A DNA stretch of 64,000 nucleotides. It comes from Alcaligenaceae bacterium SAGV5. Its GTDB lineage: Bacteria > Pseudomonadota > Gammaproteobacteria > Burkholderiales > Burkholderiaceae_B. The DNA is taken from contig SPDP01000010.1 in the NCBI GenBank assembly GCA_009360345.1, forward strand, positions 30,495 to 94,494, in the 5' to 3' direction. Both the position numbers and the translations under genes were made by a program. The notes beneath the pieces were generated by a model. It saw only the letters and a program-made list of their open reading frames with translations. It did not search any database and was not told where the DNA came from. Each line of letters starts with the position of its first letter. Position 1 is the first letter of the stretch. Below are positions 41,143 through 50,300 of the stretch, one piece after another.

Positions 41143-42663
41143 ATGACCGAAGTCGAATTCCAGGCCCTGGCCTCCCAGGGATACAACCGCATCCCGCTGG
41201 TATCCGAAACCTATGCCGACCTGGATACCCCGCTCGGGCTCTACCTGAAACTCGCCCAGAGCGGACCCCGGCGCGGCGCCATGAGCTGCCTGCTGGAGTC
41301 CGTGGTGGGCGGCGAGCGCTTCGGGCGCTATTCCTTCATCGGCCTGCCCGCGCGCACCTTCATCCGGGCGCGCGGCCGCAATGTCGAAGTGGTGACCGAC
41401 GACCAGGTGGTCGAGCGCCACGAAGGCGATCCGCTCGCCTTCATCGCCGACTACCAGAAGCGCTTCAAGGTGGCGCTGCGCCCCGGGATGCCCCGTTTCG
41501 TGGGCGGCCTGGCCGGTTATTTCGGCCACGACATGGTCCGCCACATCGAGCCGAGGCTGGGGCCTTGCACCAAGCCCGATCCCGCCGGCATGGGCGATCC
41601 GGTGCCCGACCTGTTGCTGCTGTTGATCGACGAACTGGCCATCATCGATAACCTGAGCGGGCGGCTCTACCTGATGGTCTACGCCGATCCCGGCCAGCGC
41701 GAGGCCTACGCCCGCGCCCGCACCCGTCTGCTGGACCTGCGCACCCAGTTGCGCCGCCCGGCCGAGATCCCGTACAGCCAGGCCAGCATGGTCACCGAGA
41801 CGCGCCGCGACTTCCAGAAGCCGGACTACCTGGCGGCCGTGCTCAAGGCCAAGGAATACATCGCCGCCGGCGACCTGATGCAGGTCCAGGTGGGCCAGGT
41901 CATCGCCAAGCCCTTCCGCGATTCGCCGCTGTCGCTGTACCGGGCGCTGCGTTCGCTCAATCCTTCGCCCTACATGTATTTCTGGAATTTCGGCGACTTC
42001 CACGTCGTGGGATCGTCGCCCGAGATCCTGGTGCGGCAGGAAGCGGTGCAGGAACAGGGCGAGGCCCGCAGCCGCGTCACGATCCGGCCGCTGGCCGGCA
42101 CCCGCCCGCGCGGCGGCACGCCCGAGGAAGACCTGGCGCTGGCCGAAGAACTGCGCGCCGACCCCAAGGAAATCGCCGAACACGTCATGCTGATCGACCT
42201 GGCCCGCAACGACGTCGGCCGCATCGCCGACATCGGCTCGGTGCAGGTGACCGACCAGTTGGCGATCGAACGCTACTCGCACGTCATGCACCTGGTGTCC
42301 AACGTCACCGGCTTGCTGCGCCGGGGCATGAGCTCCATGGACGTGCTGCGCGCGACCTTCCCGGCGGGCACGCTGTCCGGCGCGCCCAAGGTGCGGGCGC
42401 TGGAATTGATTGACGAACTGGAGCCTGTGCGGCGCTGCGTGTACGGCGGGGCGGCGGGTTACCTGAGCTACGGCGGCGAGATGGACCTGGCCATCGCCAT
42501 CCGCACCGGCGTGATCAAGAACGGCATGCTGTACGCGCAGGCGGCCGCCGGCGTGGTGGCCGATTCCGAGCCCGAGAAGGAGTGGGCGGAAACGGAGGCC
42601 AAGGCGCGGGCGGTGCTGCGGGCGGCGGAGCAGGTGCAGTTGGGGTTGGATGACCCGGTCTGA
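41143..42663 (+). CDS. trpE: anthranilate synthase component I
   Basis: The 506-residue enzyme makes anthranilate from chorismate with ammonia from TrpG. It has the feedback site region LLESVVGGERFGRYSFIG and the catalytic part with PSPYMYFWNF, RPLAGTRPRGGTPEEDLALA, EHVMLIDLARNDVGRI and SGAPKVRALELIDELE. The ATG at 41143 follows GCGATACGAGG. Its glutaminase partner trpG lies 14 kb downstream, not next to it. Confidence 0.96.
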   Translation: MTEVEFQALASQGYNRIPLVSETYADLDTPLGLYLKLAQSGPRRGAMSCLLESVVGGERFGRYSFIGLPARTFIRARGRNVEVVTDDQVVERHEGDPLAFIADYQKRFKVALRPGMPRFVGGLAGYFGHDMVRHIEPRLGPCTKPDPAGMGDPVPDLLLLLIDELAIIDNLSGRLYLMVYADPGQREAYARARTRLLDLRTQLRRPAEIPYSQASMVTETRRDFQKPDYLAAVLKAKEYIAAGDLMQVQVGQVIAKPFRDSPLSLYRALRSLNPSPYMYFWNFGDFHVVGSSPEILVRQEAVQEQGEARSRVTIRPLAGTRPRGGTPEEDLALAEELRADPKEIAEHVMLIDLARNDVGRIADIGSVQVTDQLAIERYSHVMHLVSNVTGLLRRGMSSMDVLRATFPAGTLSGAPKVRALELIDELEPVRRCVYGGAAGYLSYGGEMDLAIAIRTGVIKNGMLYAQAAAGVVADSEPEKEWAETEAKARAVLRAAEQVQLGLDDPV

Positions 42664-42759
42664 TAGGGAGCCCCCCAGGCGCTGACGCCTCCCAGGGGAC
42701 GACGCTGGCGGACCGGCGGTACCGGATCCGCGGCGTCCTGGATCGAGTGACCGGCTGCG
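42664..42759. repeat. GC-rich stem-forming DNA after trpE
   Basis: GGCGCTGACGCC is a perfect small hairpin (about 42678-42689) between GAGCCCCCCA and CCCAGGGG, a repeat-like intergenic element. It separates trpE from the leftward accessory cluster and may act as a bidirectional terminator. Confidence 0.45.
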
Positions 42760-43503
42760 TCAGTCCGCCGGCTGCGCCGGCGCCACCGAGACGCCCTCGA
42801 TCCGGTGGCGTTCCAGGGCCTCGGCCACGAAGCCGGAGGCCTTGGCTTCTTCCACGTAGGAGCGCAGGAACCGGGCGGCCTCGTCGCTCCTGCTCTTGGG
42901 CAGACCCATGGCCTGGCGTATCTCCATAAAGCGGCCGGGCAAGAGGCGAAGCCCGCCGCGGGCCGCCATGTCGGCCTCCAGTTGCTGGCGCACGCCGGCG
43001 GCGACGTCGGCGCCTTCCTTCACGAACACATCGACCACCGACGGCGACGTGGGGGCGCACAGCAGGGCCGCGTGCTGGAGCGCCCGCGTCAGGAACAGGT
43101 CGTAGGCGCTGCCGCGGCCGACCACGACGGTGGTGCCGGTCGAGTCGACCTCGTCGTTGCTTCGCAGCGGCGAATCCTCGCGGACCAGATAGCAGCCCTC
43201 GATGATCACGTAGGGCGCGGTGAAGCCGATGCCCTGGCCGCGCTCGGGGTCGATGGCGAAGAAGCCGACGTCGGCCGCTTCGTCGGTGACCGCGCGCACC
43301 GATTCGCCGGCGCTCTTGAACACCTTCAGCTCGATGGGCAGGTCCAGCGCGCGTGCCAGTTGCCGGGCCAGGTCGACGGACACGCCGCGCGGGGCATCGC
43401 TGCCGGGGTCCAGCGAAGCCAGGATGGGGTTGCCGATATTGATGGAGGCCCGCAACACCCCGGTGGGGGCGAAGGCGGCGCGTATTTCAGGGGAGATGTG
43501 CAT
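42760..43503 (-). CDS. type 2 periplasmic-binding-fold protein without signal peptide
   Basis: The 247-residue protein resembles ABC amino-acid binding proteins: LRASINIGNPILASLD, GVSVDLARQLARALDLPIEL, ADVGFFAIDPERG and AYDLFLTRALQHA. A signal peptide is missing: the protein starts MHISPEIRAAFAPTGVL directly at the mature domain. It may therefore be cytoplasmic, for example an enzyme or sensor of this fold. Last gene of a five-gene leftward cluster. Confidence 0.75.
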   Translation of the reverse strand: MHISPEIRAAFAPTGVLRASINIGNPILASLDPGSDAPRGVSVDLARQLARALDLPIELKVFKSAGESVRAVTDEAADVGFFAIDPERGQGIGFTAPYVIIEGCYLVREDSPLRSNDEVDSTGTTVVVGRGSAYDLFLTRALQHAALLCAPTSPSVVDVFVKEGADVAAGVRQQLEADMAARGGLRLLPGRFMEIRQAMGLPKSRSDEAARFLRSYVEEAKASGFVAEALERHRIEGVSVAPAQPAD

Positions 43504-43505
43504 GG

Positions 43506-44291
43506 TCAATCGTTCGAGAGTTGGGAAAAATCAAGTCGGGGCGCGCAGCAGAGATCGATCTTCGTCTGTTGCAGCGTTTCGCTGAACCAGGCGCCGATTT
43601 CCGCGGCGCGTTCGCCCACATAGACGGGGCGGCCTTCGGCGTCCAGGCGCATGCTCAGGTCGTGGCCCGGGACCAGCAGGGTGCCGGGCCGCCGCTTCCA
43701 GAGCTGCCAGATCTTTTCCAGGCTGCGGGCGCTGGCCCGCGCGTCGTCGGTATCGGCCACGCTCATGCTGAGCAGTTCGGCGCGGTTCTTGGCGGCGTCG
43801 CCGGTAAACAGCACGGGCTCTTGCGCGTCGGTCAGGTAGAACAGGAGATGGCCGGGCGTATGGCCGGGCGCCGCGATGGCCTGCAGTCCGGGCAGGAAGG
43901 TCTCGCCGTCGCGTACCCGCCGCACGCGCGGCGAGGCGCACAGTTCGCGCACGTAGAGTTCGGGAATGGGGTTGAAGCCCGGCGGCTGCGCGGCGGCCCA
44001 GCTCAGTTCCTCGTCGCCGATCCAGACCGTGGCCCATGGAAACAGCGTGAAGTTGACCGCATGGTCGTAGTGGGCATGGGTCAGGACCACGTCGGTGACG
44101 TCGGCCGGCTGCACGCCGCAGTGGGTGAGAGCCTTCAGGATGGGTTTGCGGGCCCCGAAGGCGCCTACGTCGACCAGGATGTTGCGGCCGCCGGTGCGCA
44201 CCAGCGTCACCGTGCTCCAACCCAGTCCGCCGTGATGGGTGGCGCGTCCGGGATAGCCCTGGACGAGGACATCGACCGTGGTCATGTTCAT
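43506..44291 (-). CDS. metallo-beta-lactamase-fold hydrolase
   Basis: The 261-residue protein has THAHYDHAVN (residues 71-80), the HxHxDH zinc motif, with further ligands in APGHTPGHLL, FTGDAAKNRAEL and VPGHDLSM. This is an AttM/quinone-lactonase-like subgroup in style, but the substrate is unknown. ATG 44291 overlaps the Bug gene's stop. The cluster suggests hydrolysis of an imported ester or lactone (inference). Confidence 0.85.
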   Translation of the reverse strand: MNMTTVDVLVQGYPGRATHHGGLGWSTVTLVRTGGRNILVDVGAFGARKPILKALTHCGVQPADVTDVVLTHAHYDHAVNFTLFPWATVWIGDEELSWAAAQPPGFNPIPELYVRELCASPRVRRVRDGETFLPGLQAIAAPGHTPGHLLFYLTDAQEPVLFTGDAAKNRAELLSMSVADTDDARASARSLEKIWQLWKRRPGTLLVPGHDLSMRLDAEGRPVYVGERAAEIGAWFSETLQQTKIDLCCAPRLDFSQLSND

Positions 44292-45256
44292 TGCATCCTG
44301 ATGTTCGCGTCCTGGATCAGACGCCGGTACATGTCGAGTTCGGTAGTGATGAGTCCGGCGAAATCCGCCGGGGAGCCGGCGACGATCTCGTAGCCGCCTT
44401 CGTCGGCGAGGCGCTTGACGACATCGGGCTCCCGCATGGCGGCGCGCACCGCGTCGTTGAGCGTCTTCACGATGGCCGCATCGGTGCCGGCAGGAGCAAG
44501 AATGCCCTGGAACTGCGTGATGTGGAAGCCCTTGTAGCCGAGCTCTTCCATGGTGGGGACGTCGGGCAGCGCGGGCGAACGGGCCGGGCCGGACACCGCG
44601 AACGCGCGCAGCTTGCCGCTGCGGATGTGGGGTACCGCCGTCACGATGGTGTCGAAGGTGAAGGACAACTGTCCGCCCAGGATGTCGGCCAGCGCCTGGG
44701 CATTGCCCTTGTAGGGAACGTGCGTGAGGTCGCTCTTGCTCATCAGCGCCAGCAGCTCGCCGGCAAGGTGGCCGCCCGCACCGATGCCGGCCGAGCCGTA
44801 GCTGAGCTTGCCCGGCTGCGTCCGCGCCGTCCGGACCAGATCGTCCAGGCTGCGCAGCGGCGAGGCTGCGGGCACGACCAGGGCGTACTGGTAGCTGGTC
44901 AACTGGCTGACGGGCACGAGATCCTTTACCGGGTCGTACGGCACCTTCTCGTACAAGGACGGATTCACGACCAGCGGCCCGCTGGCGTCGGCCAGCAGGG
45001 TATAGCCGTCCGGCTTCGCCTTGGCGACGAAGTCCGTGCCTATCATGCCGTTGGCGCCCGGCTTGTTCTCGACGATGAAGCTCGCGCCCAGGCGGTCCGA
45101 GAGCTTCTGGGCGATCACCCGCGTGGTGATGTCGGCGGCGCCGCCGGCGACGTAGGGCACGATGACCCGCACGGGTTTGGACGGGTACTTGTCCGCGGCG
45201 TGCGCGTACCCGGGCAGTGCCAGGGCGAGCATCGCCAGCGTTGCCAATGTCTTCAT
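44288..45256 (-). CDS. Bug-family substrate-binding protein
   Basis: The 322-residue protein has a signal peptide (MKTLATLAMLALALPGYAHA, cleaved before ADKYP) and the Bug core PVRVIVPYVAGGAADITTRV, ENKPGANGMIGTDFVAKAKP and PDGYTLL. It binds an organic acid or related solute in the periplasm. AGGAGG precedes ATG 45256. It sits between the Ldh2-type gene and the hydrolase gene. Confidence 0.9.
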   Translation of the reverse strand: MKTLATLAMLALALPGYAHAADKYPSKPVRVIVPYVAGGAADITTRVIAQKLSDRLGASFIVENKPGANGMIGTDFVAKAKPDGYTLLADASGPLVVNPSLYEKVPYDPVKDLVPVSQLTSYQYALVVPAASPLRSLDDLVRTARTQPGKLSYGSAGIGAGGHLAGELLALMSKSDLTHVPYKGNAQALADILGGQLSFTFDTIVTAVPHIRSGKLRAFAVSGPARSPALPDVPTMEELGYKGFHITQFQGILAPAGTDAAIVKTLNDAVRAAMREPDVVKRLADEGGYEIVAGSPADFAGLITTELDMYRRLIQDANIRMQ

Positions 45257-45287
45257 GTCTTCCTCCTCGATCTTGTCGTCGTCCGGC

Positions 45288-46334
45288 TTAGCGGGGCGCG
45301 GCGTAGGCGGCCAGCAGGGCGGCGGTGTCGGCATCCAGTTCGACCCCGTCCGCGCGGCTGCGCGCCAGCCGGCCCAGTTCGATTTCGCCGGGAACGATGA
45401 CGGGTTGCCCGGGGTCGACGGGCGCGCTGCCGTGCAGGATCGCGGCGAAGTCGTTCATCCGCTCGGCCAGCCAGGTGGTCGAGCCGAGCCGGCGCGTGTC
45501 GATCAGGATGAAGAAGTGCCCCAGGTTCTGCGGCTGGTCGGGCGCTTCGACCCAGGACTTGACGTGGGTCAGGTAGGCGGCGTTCGACAACAGGCCGGCG
45601 AACAGGTCCACCATCAGGGCCAGGCCATAGCCCTTGTGGCCGCCGATGGGAAGCAGGAATCCGTCCAGCGCGGCGGCCGGGTCGGTGGTGGCGCGGCCGG
45701 ACCGGTCGGTCGCCCAGGTGTCGGGGATGGATTGGCCCTGCTTGAGGGCCCGGCGGATCTTGGCGCGCGCCACGACGCTCATCGCCATGTCGAGCAGGAA
45801 GGGATCGCCGCCGGGGTTGGGGACGCCGAATCCGATCGGGCTGTTGCCCAGCCGGGCGTCGTTGCCGCCCCACGGCGCGATGGTGGTGGTGGCGTTGCTG
45901 CCGATGATGCTGGCGAATCCGCTCTGGGCGGCGATCAGCGAGTAGGGCGACACCGGGCCGAAATGGTTGCTGGCGCGGGCGAACGCGACGCCCACGCCGC
46001 ACTCCGTCGCGGCCTCCATGGCGGCGCGCAGGGCATGCATGCCGACCAGCGGGCCCACGCCGTTGCCGCCATCGACCAGGCGCAGCGCGGGTGCCACCGT
46101 GTTCACCGTTACCTGGGCGCGCGCGGCGATGCCGCCGACCTTCAGGCGGTCGCCATACGATTCGAGACGGCTCAGGCCGTGGGTCGACAGGCCGAACATG
46201 TCGGCCAGTACCAGCACGCGGGTGACGTCCTCGGCGTCCTGCTCGGGCAGGCCGAGCGCGCGGAACGCGAGGATGCCCAGGCGGGTCAGTTCTGCTTCGG
46301 AGTATTTCGTGGGTGGGGCAACGGTGGAGGGCAT
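45288..46334 (-). CDS. malate/L-lactate (Ldh2-type) dehydrogenase
   Basis: The 348-residue protein belongs to the Ldh2/malate dehydrogenase-2 oxidoreductases: GLSTHGLSRLESYGDRL, VAFARASNHFGPVSPYSLIA and LPIGGHKGYGLALMVDLFAG carry the active-site and NAD(P) elements. It would oxidise a 2-hydroxy acid to a 2-oxo acid. Bug protein genes stand on both sides, so the substrate may be what those proteins import. Confidence 0.87.
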   Translation of the reverse strand: MPSTVAPPTKYSEAELTRLGILAFRALGLPEQDAEDVTRVLVLADMFGLSTHGLSRLESYGDRLKVGGIAARAQVTVNTVAPALRLVDGGNGVGPLVGMHALRAAMEAATECGVGVAFARASNHFGPVSPYSLIAAQSGFASIIGSNATTTIAPWGGNDARLGNSPIGFGVPNPGGDPFLLDMAMSVVARAKIRRALKQGQSIPDTWATDRSGRATTDPAAALDGFLLPIGGHKGYGLALMVDLFAGLLSNAAYLTHVKSWVEAPDQPQNLGHFFILIDTRRLGSTTWLAERMNDFAAILHGSAPVDPGQPVIVPGEIELGRLARSRADGVELDADTAALLAAYAAPR

Positions 46335-46367
46335 GAGGCGTTCCTGCTTGGGGAAAGGGGGGGGAAG

Positions 46368-47363
46368 TCAATCGGCCGAGATGCCGGCGGCGCGGACCAC
46401 GTCGCCCCAGCGGGCCTGTTCGCTGTGGATGAAGGCCGAGAATTCGGCGGGCCCCTGGCCCAGCGATTCGCTGGAATCGTGCTGCAGGCGCTGCTGGACC
46501 GAGGGCGAGCGCAGGGCCTTCAGCGCTTCCTCATGCAGGCGCTGCACCACGAGCCGTGGCGTGCCGGCGGGCGCCAGCAGGCCGAACCACTGGGAGCTTT
46601 CGAAGCCCGGGTAGCCGAGTTCCGCCACGGTGGGGACTTCCGGCAATACCGCCAGCCGCTTCGAGGCGCCCACGGCAAGAATGCGGATCCGGCCGGCCTG
46701 GAACGGCGGCAGGAGGCCGGGCGTGCCGGCGGCCGCGGCGTCGATGTGGCCGGCGATCAGGTCGGCGACCTGGGCCCCGGTGCCCTTGTAGGGGACATGC
46801 GTGATGGCCGTCTTCGTCGTGGACTTGAGCATCTCGAAGGCGAGGTGCCCGGCGCTGCCGTTGCCGGCCGAACCGTAGTTGAACTTGCCAGGCTGGGCGC
46901 GGGCCAGCCGGATGAAGGCGGGAAGGTCGGCGGCGTCCACCCGGTCGGACACGGCGAACACCATGGGCAGGCGCGCCAGCAGCGTGATGGGGGCGAAGTC
47001 CTTGTCGACCCGGTAGGGCAGGTCTTTCATCATGGCCGGGTTGACCGCCAGCGTGCCCACGTGGCCGAGCACGATGGTGTAGCCGTCGGGCCGGGCCCGG
47101 GCCACTTCGTTGGTGGCGATCGTGCCCTGGCCGCCGCCCTTGTTTTCCACCACCACGGCCTTGCCCAGGCCCTTGGCCATTTCGGTGGCGATGGCGCGGG
47201 CGATCACGTCCGAGCTGCCGCCGGGGCCGTAGGGCACCAGCAGGCGGATGGGCTTGGCCGGCGTCCAGCTGTCGGCCTGCGCCGGGCAAAGCGATGCGGT
47301 GGCCAGCAGCGCGCAGCCGGTGAGCAGCCGCAAGCCGGCGCGGCGGGATATCGAATGTGGCAA
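46368..47363 (-). CDS. Bug-family substrate-binding protein
   Basis: The 331-residue protein has a Tat-like or long Sec signal (MPHSISRRAGLRLLTGCALL, cleaved near PAQA) and the Bug core PIRLLVPYGPGGSSDVIARA, ENKGGGQGTIATNEVARA and PDGYTIV. It is the first gene of the leftward cluster and diverges from a LysR gene with 110 bases between the starts, so the LysR protein is the likely regulator. Confidence 0.9.
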   Translation of the reverse strand: MPHSISRRAGLRLLTGCALLATASLCPAQADSWTPAKPIRLLVPYGPGGSSDVIARAIATEMAKGLGKAVVVENKGGGQGTIATNEVARARPDGYTIVLGHVGTLAVNPAMMKDLPYRVDKDFAPITLLARLPMVFAVSDRVDAADLPAFIRLARAQPGKFNYGSAGNGSAGHLAFEMLKSTTKTAITHVPYKGTGAQVADLIAGHIDAAAAGTPGLLPPFQAGRIRILAVGASKRLAVLPEVPTVAELGYPGFESSQWFGLLAPAGTPRLVVQRLHEEALKALRSPSVQQRLQHDSSESLGQGPAEFSAFIHSEQARWGDVVRAAGISAD

Positions 47364-47473
47364 GTCTGTCTCCGTATCTGGCCTGCCGTGAAGACAGGGC
47401 TATGGAGCGCATCTTGGGCGACGACCAAAAAGGAGTAAAGTGCAAAAATTGGATGGATTGTTGACAAAAACGC

Positions 47474-48367
47474 ATGAAATTCGATCTGGCCGATCTGCGC
47501 GCCTTTCTTGCCGTGGCGGACCTGGGAAGCTTCCGGGCCGCCTCCGAGTTCCTGCACGTGTCGCAGTCCGCGCTGTCCCGGCGGGTGGACAAGCTGGAGG
47601 ATGCGCTGGGCGTCAAGCTGTTCGAGCGGACCACGCGCAAGGTCCAGCTGACGACCATAGGACGCGGCTTCGTGCCGCGTGCAAGGAACGTCCTCAACGA
47701 GCTCGAGAGCGCCCTGATCGGGATCCAGGACGTGGCCGAGAAACTGTCGGGCGAGGTGACCATCGCCTGCGTGCCGTCGGCGGTGGCCTATTTCCTGCCC
47801 GAGGTCATCCGCCAGTACCACCAGCAATACCCGCGCATCCGCATCCGCATCATCGATGAGTCATCGTCCGAAGTCCTGACCGCGGTGGCGCGCGGCGATG
47901 CCGATTTCGGCCTGACCTACATCGGCACGCAGGACGCCGAGATCACTTACCAGCCCCTGCTGAACGAACCCTTCGTGGTGGCGCTTCGGCGCGACCACCC
48001 CCTGGCCGCGCGGCGCACGCTGACCTGGGCGCAACTGGCCGACCACCATTTCATCCGGCTGGCCCAGGGCAGCGGCAACCGCTTCCTGATGGACCAGGCG
48101 CTGGCCCACAGCGCGCAGCAGCCGCGATGGTTCTGCGAGGTCCAGCATGTGCCCGCGCTGGTCAGCCTGGTGGAAGCGGGGGTGGGCATAGGCGTCGTGC
48201 CGCAATTGGCCATGCCCAAGGGACGGCATGCGGCCCTGGTCAGCAAGCCCTTGCTGGAGCCGGCCGTCAGCCGGGACATCGGCCTGATCCACCGGCGCGG
48301 CAGGCAGCTCAGCCCGGTGGCGCAGCTGCTTTACGACATGTTGATGAAGACCCGGCGCACGGTTTGA
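47474..48367 (+). CDS. LysR-family transcriptional regulator
   Basis: The 297-residue protein has the LysR helix-turn-helix (FLAVADLGSFRAASEFLHVS, QSALSRRVDKLEDALG, LFERTTRKVQLT) and an effector domain. It is divergent from the Bug-Ldh2-Bug-hydrolase cluster and probably controls it. Its end overlaps the convergent LysR gene by 59 bases. Confidence 0.92.
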   Translation: MKFDLADLRAFLAVADLGSFRAASEFLHVSQSALSRRVDKLEDALGVKLFERTTRKVQLTTIGRGFVPRARNVLNELESALIGIQDVAEKLSGEVTIACVPSAVAYFLPEVIRQYHQQYPRIRIRIIDESSSEVLTAVARGDADFGLTYIGTQDAEITYQPLLNEPFVVALRRDHPLAARRTLTWAQLADHHFIRLAQGSGNRFLMDQALAHSAQQPRWFCEVQHVPALVSLVEAGVGIGVVPQLAMPKGRHAALVSKPLLEPAVSRDIGLIHRRGRQLSPVAQLLYDMLMKTRRTV

Positions 48368-49250
48368 GCTGTATCTGCGCACGCAGGAAATCCGCCAGGG
48401 CGCCGACCGTGCGGTGGACGGGAAGCGAGGCCGGCGACACGATGCCGATCTCGATTCGTTCGGCTGGCGCCAGCGGCAGCACGTGCAGCGGTTCCCCGCC
48501 GAAAGGCGGGACGCTGATGCGGCCGACGATGGCGGCGCCCACGCCGCCGCGCACGAGCTCGATGGCGGTCCAGGCATCGCGTACTTCGATGTCGAAGCGC
48601 GGCTTGACGCCCGCCGCCGAGAACCAGCGGTCGACGATGGGCCGGATCACGCCGCTGGGTTTGAGTCCGATCAGCGGGCAGCCGGCCAGGTCGCCCGGGG
48701 CGATGGTGTCCGGCCGGGGCGGTTCATGGTGCGCGGGCAGGACGCAGACCAGATCGCTTTCGAACACGCTGGTCGCCACGATCCGGTCCGTTTCCACCGG
48801 CAGCGACAGCACAGCCAGGTCGGCGTGTCCCGATAGCAGGCGGCGCAGGATCGTCGCCCGGTGCGCGGTGTCGATGTCCAGGCGGATGCCCGGGTGCAGC
48901 GCCGCGTAGCGGCCGATGGCCTGGACGCATGCGCCGGTGGACAGCGCGGGGGTCAGCAGGATGCGCAGCACCGCGCGCTGGTGGTTGGCGATCAGGCGAG
49001 CTACCGCCTCGACCTCGTCCACGCCCTCGTACAGGCGGTCGACTTCGTCGATGAGCTGGTGGGCTTCGGGCGTGGGAACGAGCTTGCCTTTCTCGCGCCG
49101 GAAGAGCGCGAAACCCACGGCGCTTTCAAGCGAACCGATCAGGTAGCTGACGGCCGGCTGGGTGATGGCCAGCACCGTGCTGGCGCGCACCATGCTGCCT
49201 TCCCGCATGACCGCGCGAAAGGCCTCGATCTGCCTGAGTTTCAATGCCAA
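48309..49250 (-). CDS. LysR-family transcriptional regulator
   Basis: The 313-residue protein has the LysR N-terminus (LRQIEAFRAVMREGSMVRAS, ITQPAVSYLIGSLESAVG) and an effector-binding domain of the catabolic type (VLRILLTPALSTGACVQAIG). It is the last gene of the second leftward cluster, after the Bug gene. The last 20 residues are antisense to the end of the other LysR gene and may not be conserved. Confidence 0.9.
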   Translation of the reverse strand: MALKLRQIEAFRAVMREGSMVRASTVLAITQPAVSYLIGSLESAVGFALFRREKGKLVPTPEAHQLIDEVDRLYEGVDEVEAVARLIANHQRAVLRILLTPALSTGACVQAIGRYAALHPGIRLDIDTAHRATILRRLLSGHADLAVLSLPVETDRIVATSVFESDLVCVLPAHHEPPRPDTIAPGDLAGCPLIGLKPSGVIRPIVDRWFSAAGVKPRFDIEVRDAWTAIELVRGGVGAAIVGRISVPPFGGEPLHVLPLAPAERIEIGIVSPASLPVHRTVGALADFLRAQIQLKPCAGSSSTCRKAAAPPG

Positions 49251-49305
49251 GGTCTATCGTCTGTGCAGGTGGGAACCGGAGACGATGATCGGGCAGAAAT
49301 GCCGG

Positions 49306-50259
49306 CTAGTCCACCGAAATATGGGCGGTCCTGCGGATGGCCGCGACGCTGTCCATATCGCGCCGGATGGTTGCCGCGAATTGCTCCGGTGTGCCCAGGC
49401 CGGGAAATACGCCTTGTCCGCGATACTTTCCCTGCAGGCCCGGGTCGGCCAGCGCTGCCTGCATGGCGGCCCGCAGCGCACGGCGCCTTTCGTCGGCAAG
49501 ACCGGCCGGCCCCACCAGGCCGTACCAGGTCGGCTGGTTGTTCTCCGGCCATCCCGCTTCGGCGTAGGTCGGCACCTCGGGCAGCATGTCCAGGCGCCTG
49601 GGCCAGCTTACCGCCAGCGCGCGCACGCGGCCGTTCTTGAGATGGGGCATGGCCGAGGCGACCGAGGTGAAGGTCGAGTCGACCTGCCCGGCGGCCAGGT
49701 CGGCCAGGGCTTGCGAAGCGCCCTTGTACGGCACGTGCAGCATGGCCGTCCCGGTCGAGTGCTTGAACAGTTCGCCCCAGACGTGGCCGATGGTGCCGTT
49801 GCCGGGAGATGAATACGTCAGTTGATCGGGATGGCTGCGGAGGTACTGCACGAACTGCGCCAGCGTCGTGGCCGGAACTTTGGCGTTGACCAGCAGGATG
49901 CCGGGGGCCTGTGCGATTTCGCCCAGCAGGGTGAAGTCGGCAAGCGGGTCGTATCCCACCTTGCGATAGACGACGGGATTGACCGCATGGGTGGATTGCG
50001 TGGCAAGTCCGAGGGTGTAGCCGTCGGGCGCGGCGCGCGCCACTTCCGATGTGCCGATCGACCCGCCCGCGCCGCCGCGGTTCTCCACCACCATGGTGGC
50101 GCCCAGGTGTTTGCCCATCAGCACGGCGATCTCGCGTGCGATGACGTCCGTCGCGCCGCCGGGCGCGAAGGGAACCAGCAGGCGGACCGGCCGGTTCTGG
50201 GCCCATGCGGGCATGGCGGCGGCCGCCGCCACGGTGAACAGGAATCGTCGTCGTTCCAT
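49306..50259 (-). CDS. Bug-family substrate-binding protein
   Basis: The 317-residue protein starts MERRRFLFTVAAAAAMPAWA (signal peptide with twin arginines), then PVRLLVPFAPGGATDVIARE, ENRGGAGGSIGTSEVARAAP and PDGYTLG. It is the transport component of the TauD-RraA-M20 cluster. AAGGAAACACC precedes ATG 50259. Confidence 0.9.
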   Translation of the reverse strand: MERRRFLFTVAAAAAMPAWAQNRPVRLLVPFAPGGATDVIAREIAVLMGKHLGATMVVENRGGAGGSIGTSEVARAAPDGYTLGLATQSTHAVNPVVYRKVGYDPLADFTLLGEIAQAPGILLVNAKVPATTLAQFVQYLRSHPDQLTYSSPGNGTIGHVWGELFKHSTGTAMLHVPYKGASQALADLAAGQVDSTFTSVASAMPHLKNGRVRALAVSWPRRLDMLPEVPTYAEAGWPENNQPTWYGLVGPAGLADERRRALRAAMQAALADPGLQGKYRGQGVFPGLGTPEQFAATIRRDMDSVAAIRRTAHISVD

Positions 50260-50300
50260 ATGGTGTTTCCTTGGAAGGGATGCGTGCGAACCGTGTCGTC

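Noticed and set aside
45162..47438. 758-codon plus-strand frame
   Set aside because: It runs antisense through the Bug and Ldh2-type genes and is rich in G, R and Q as GC-rich shadow frames are.
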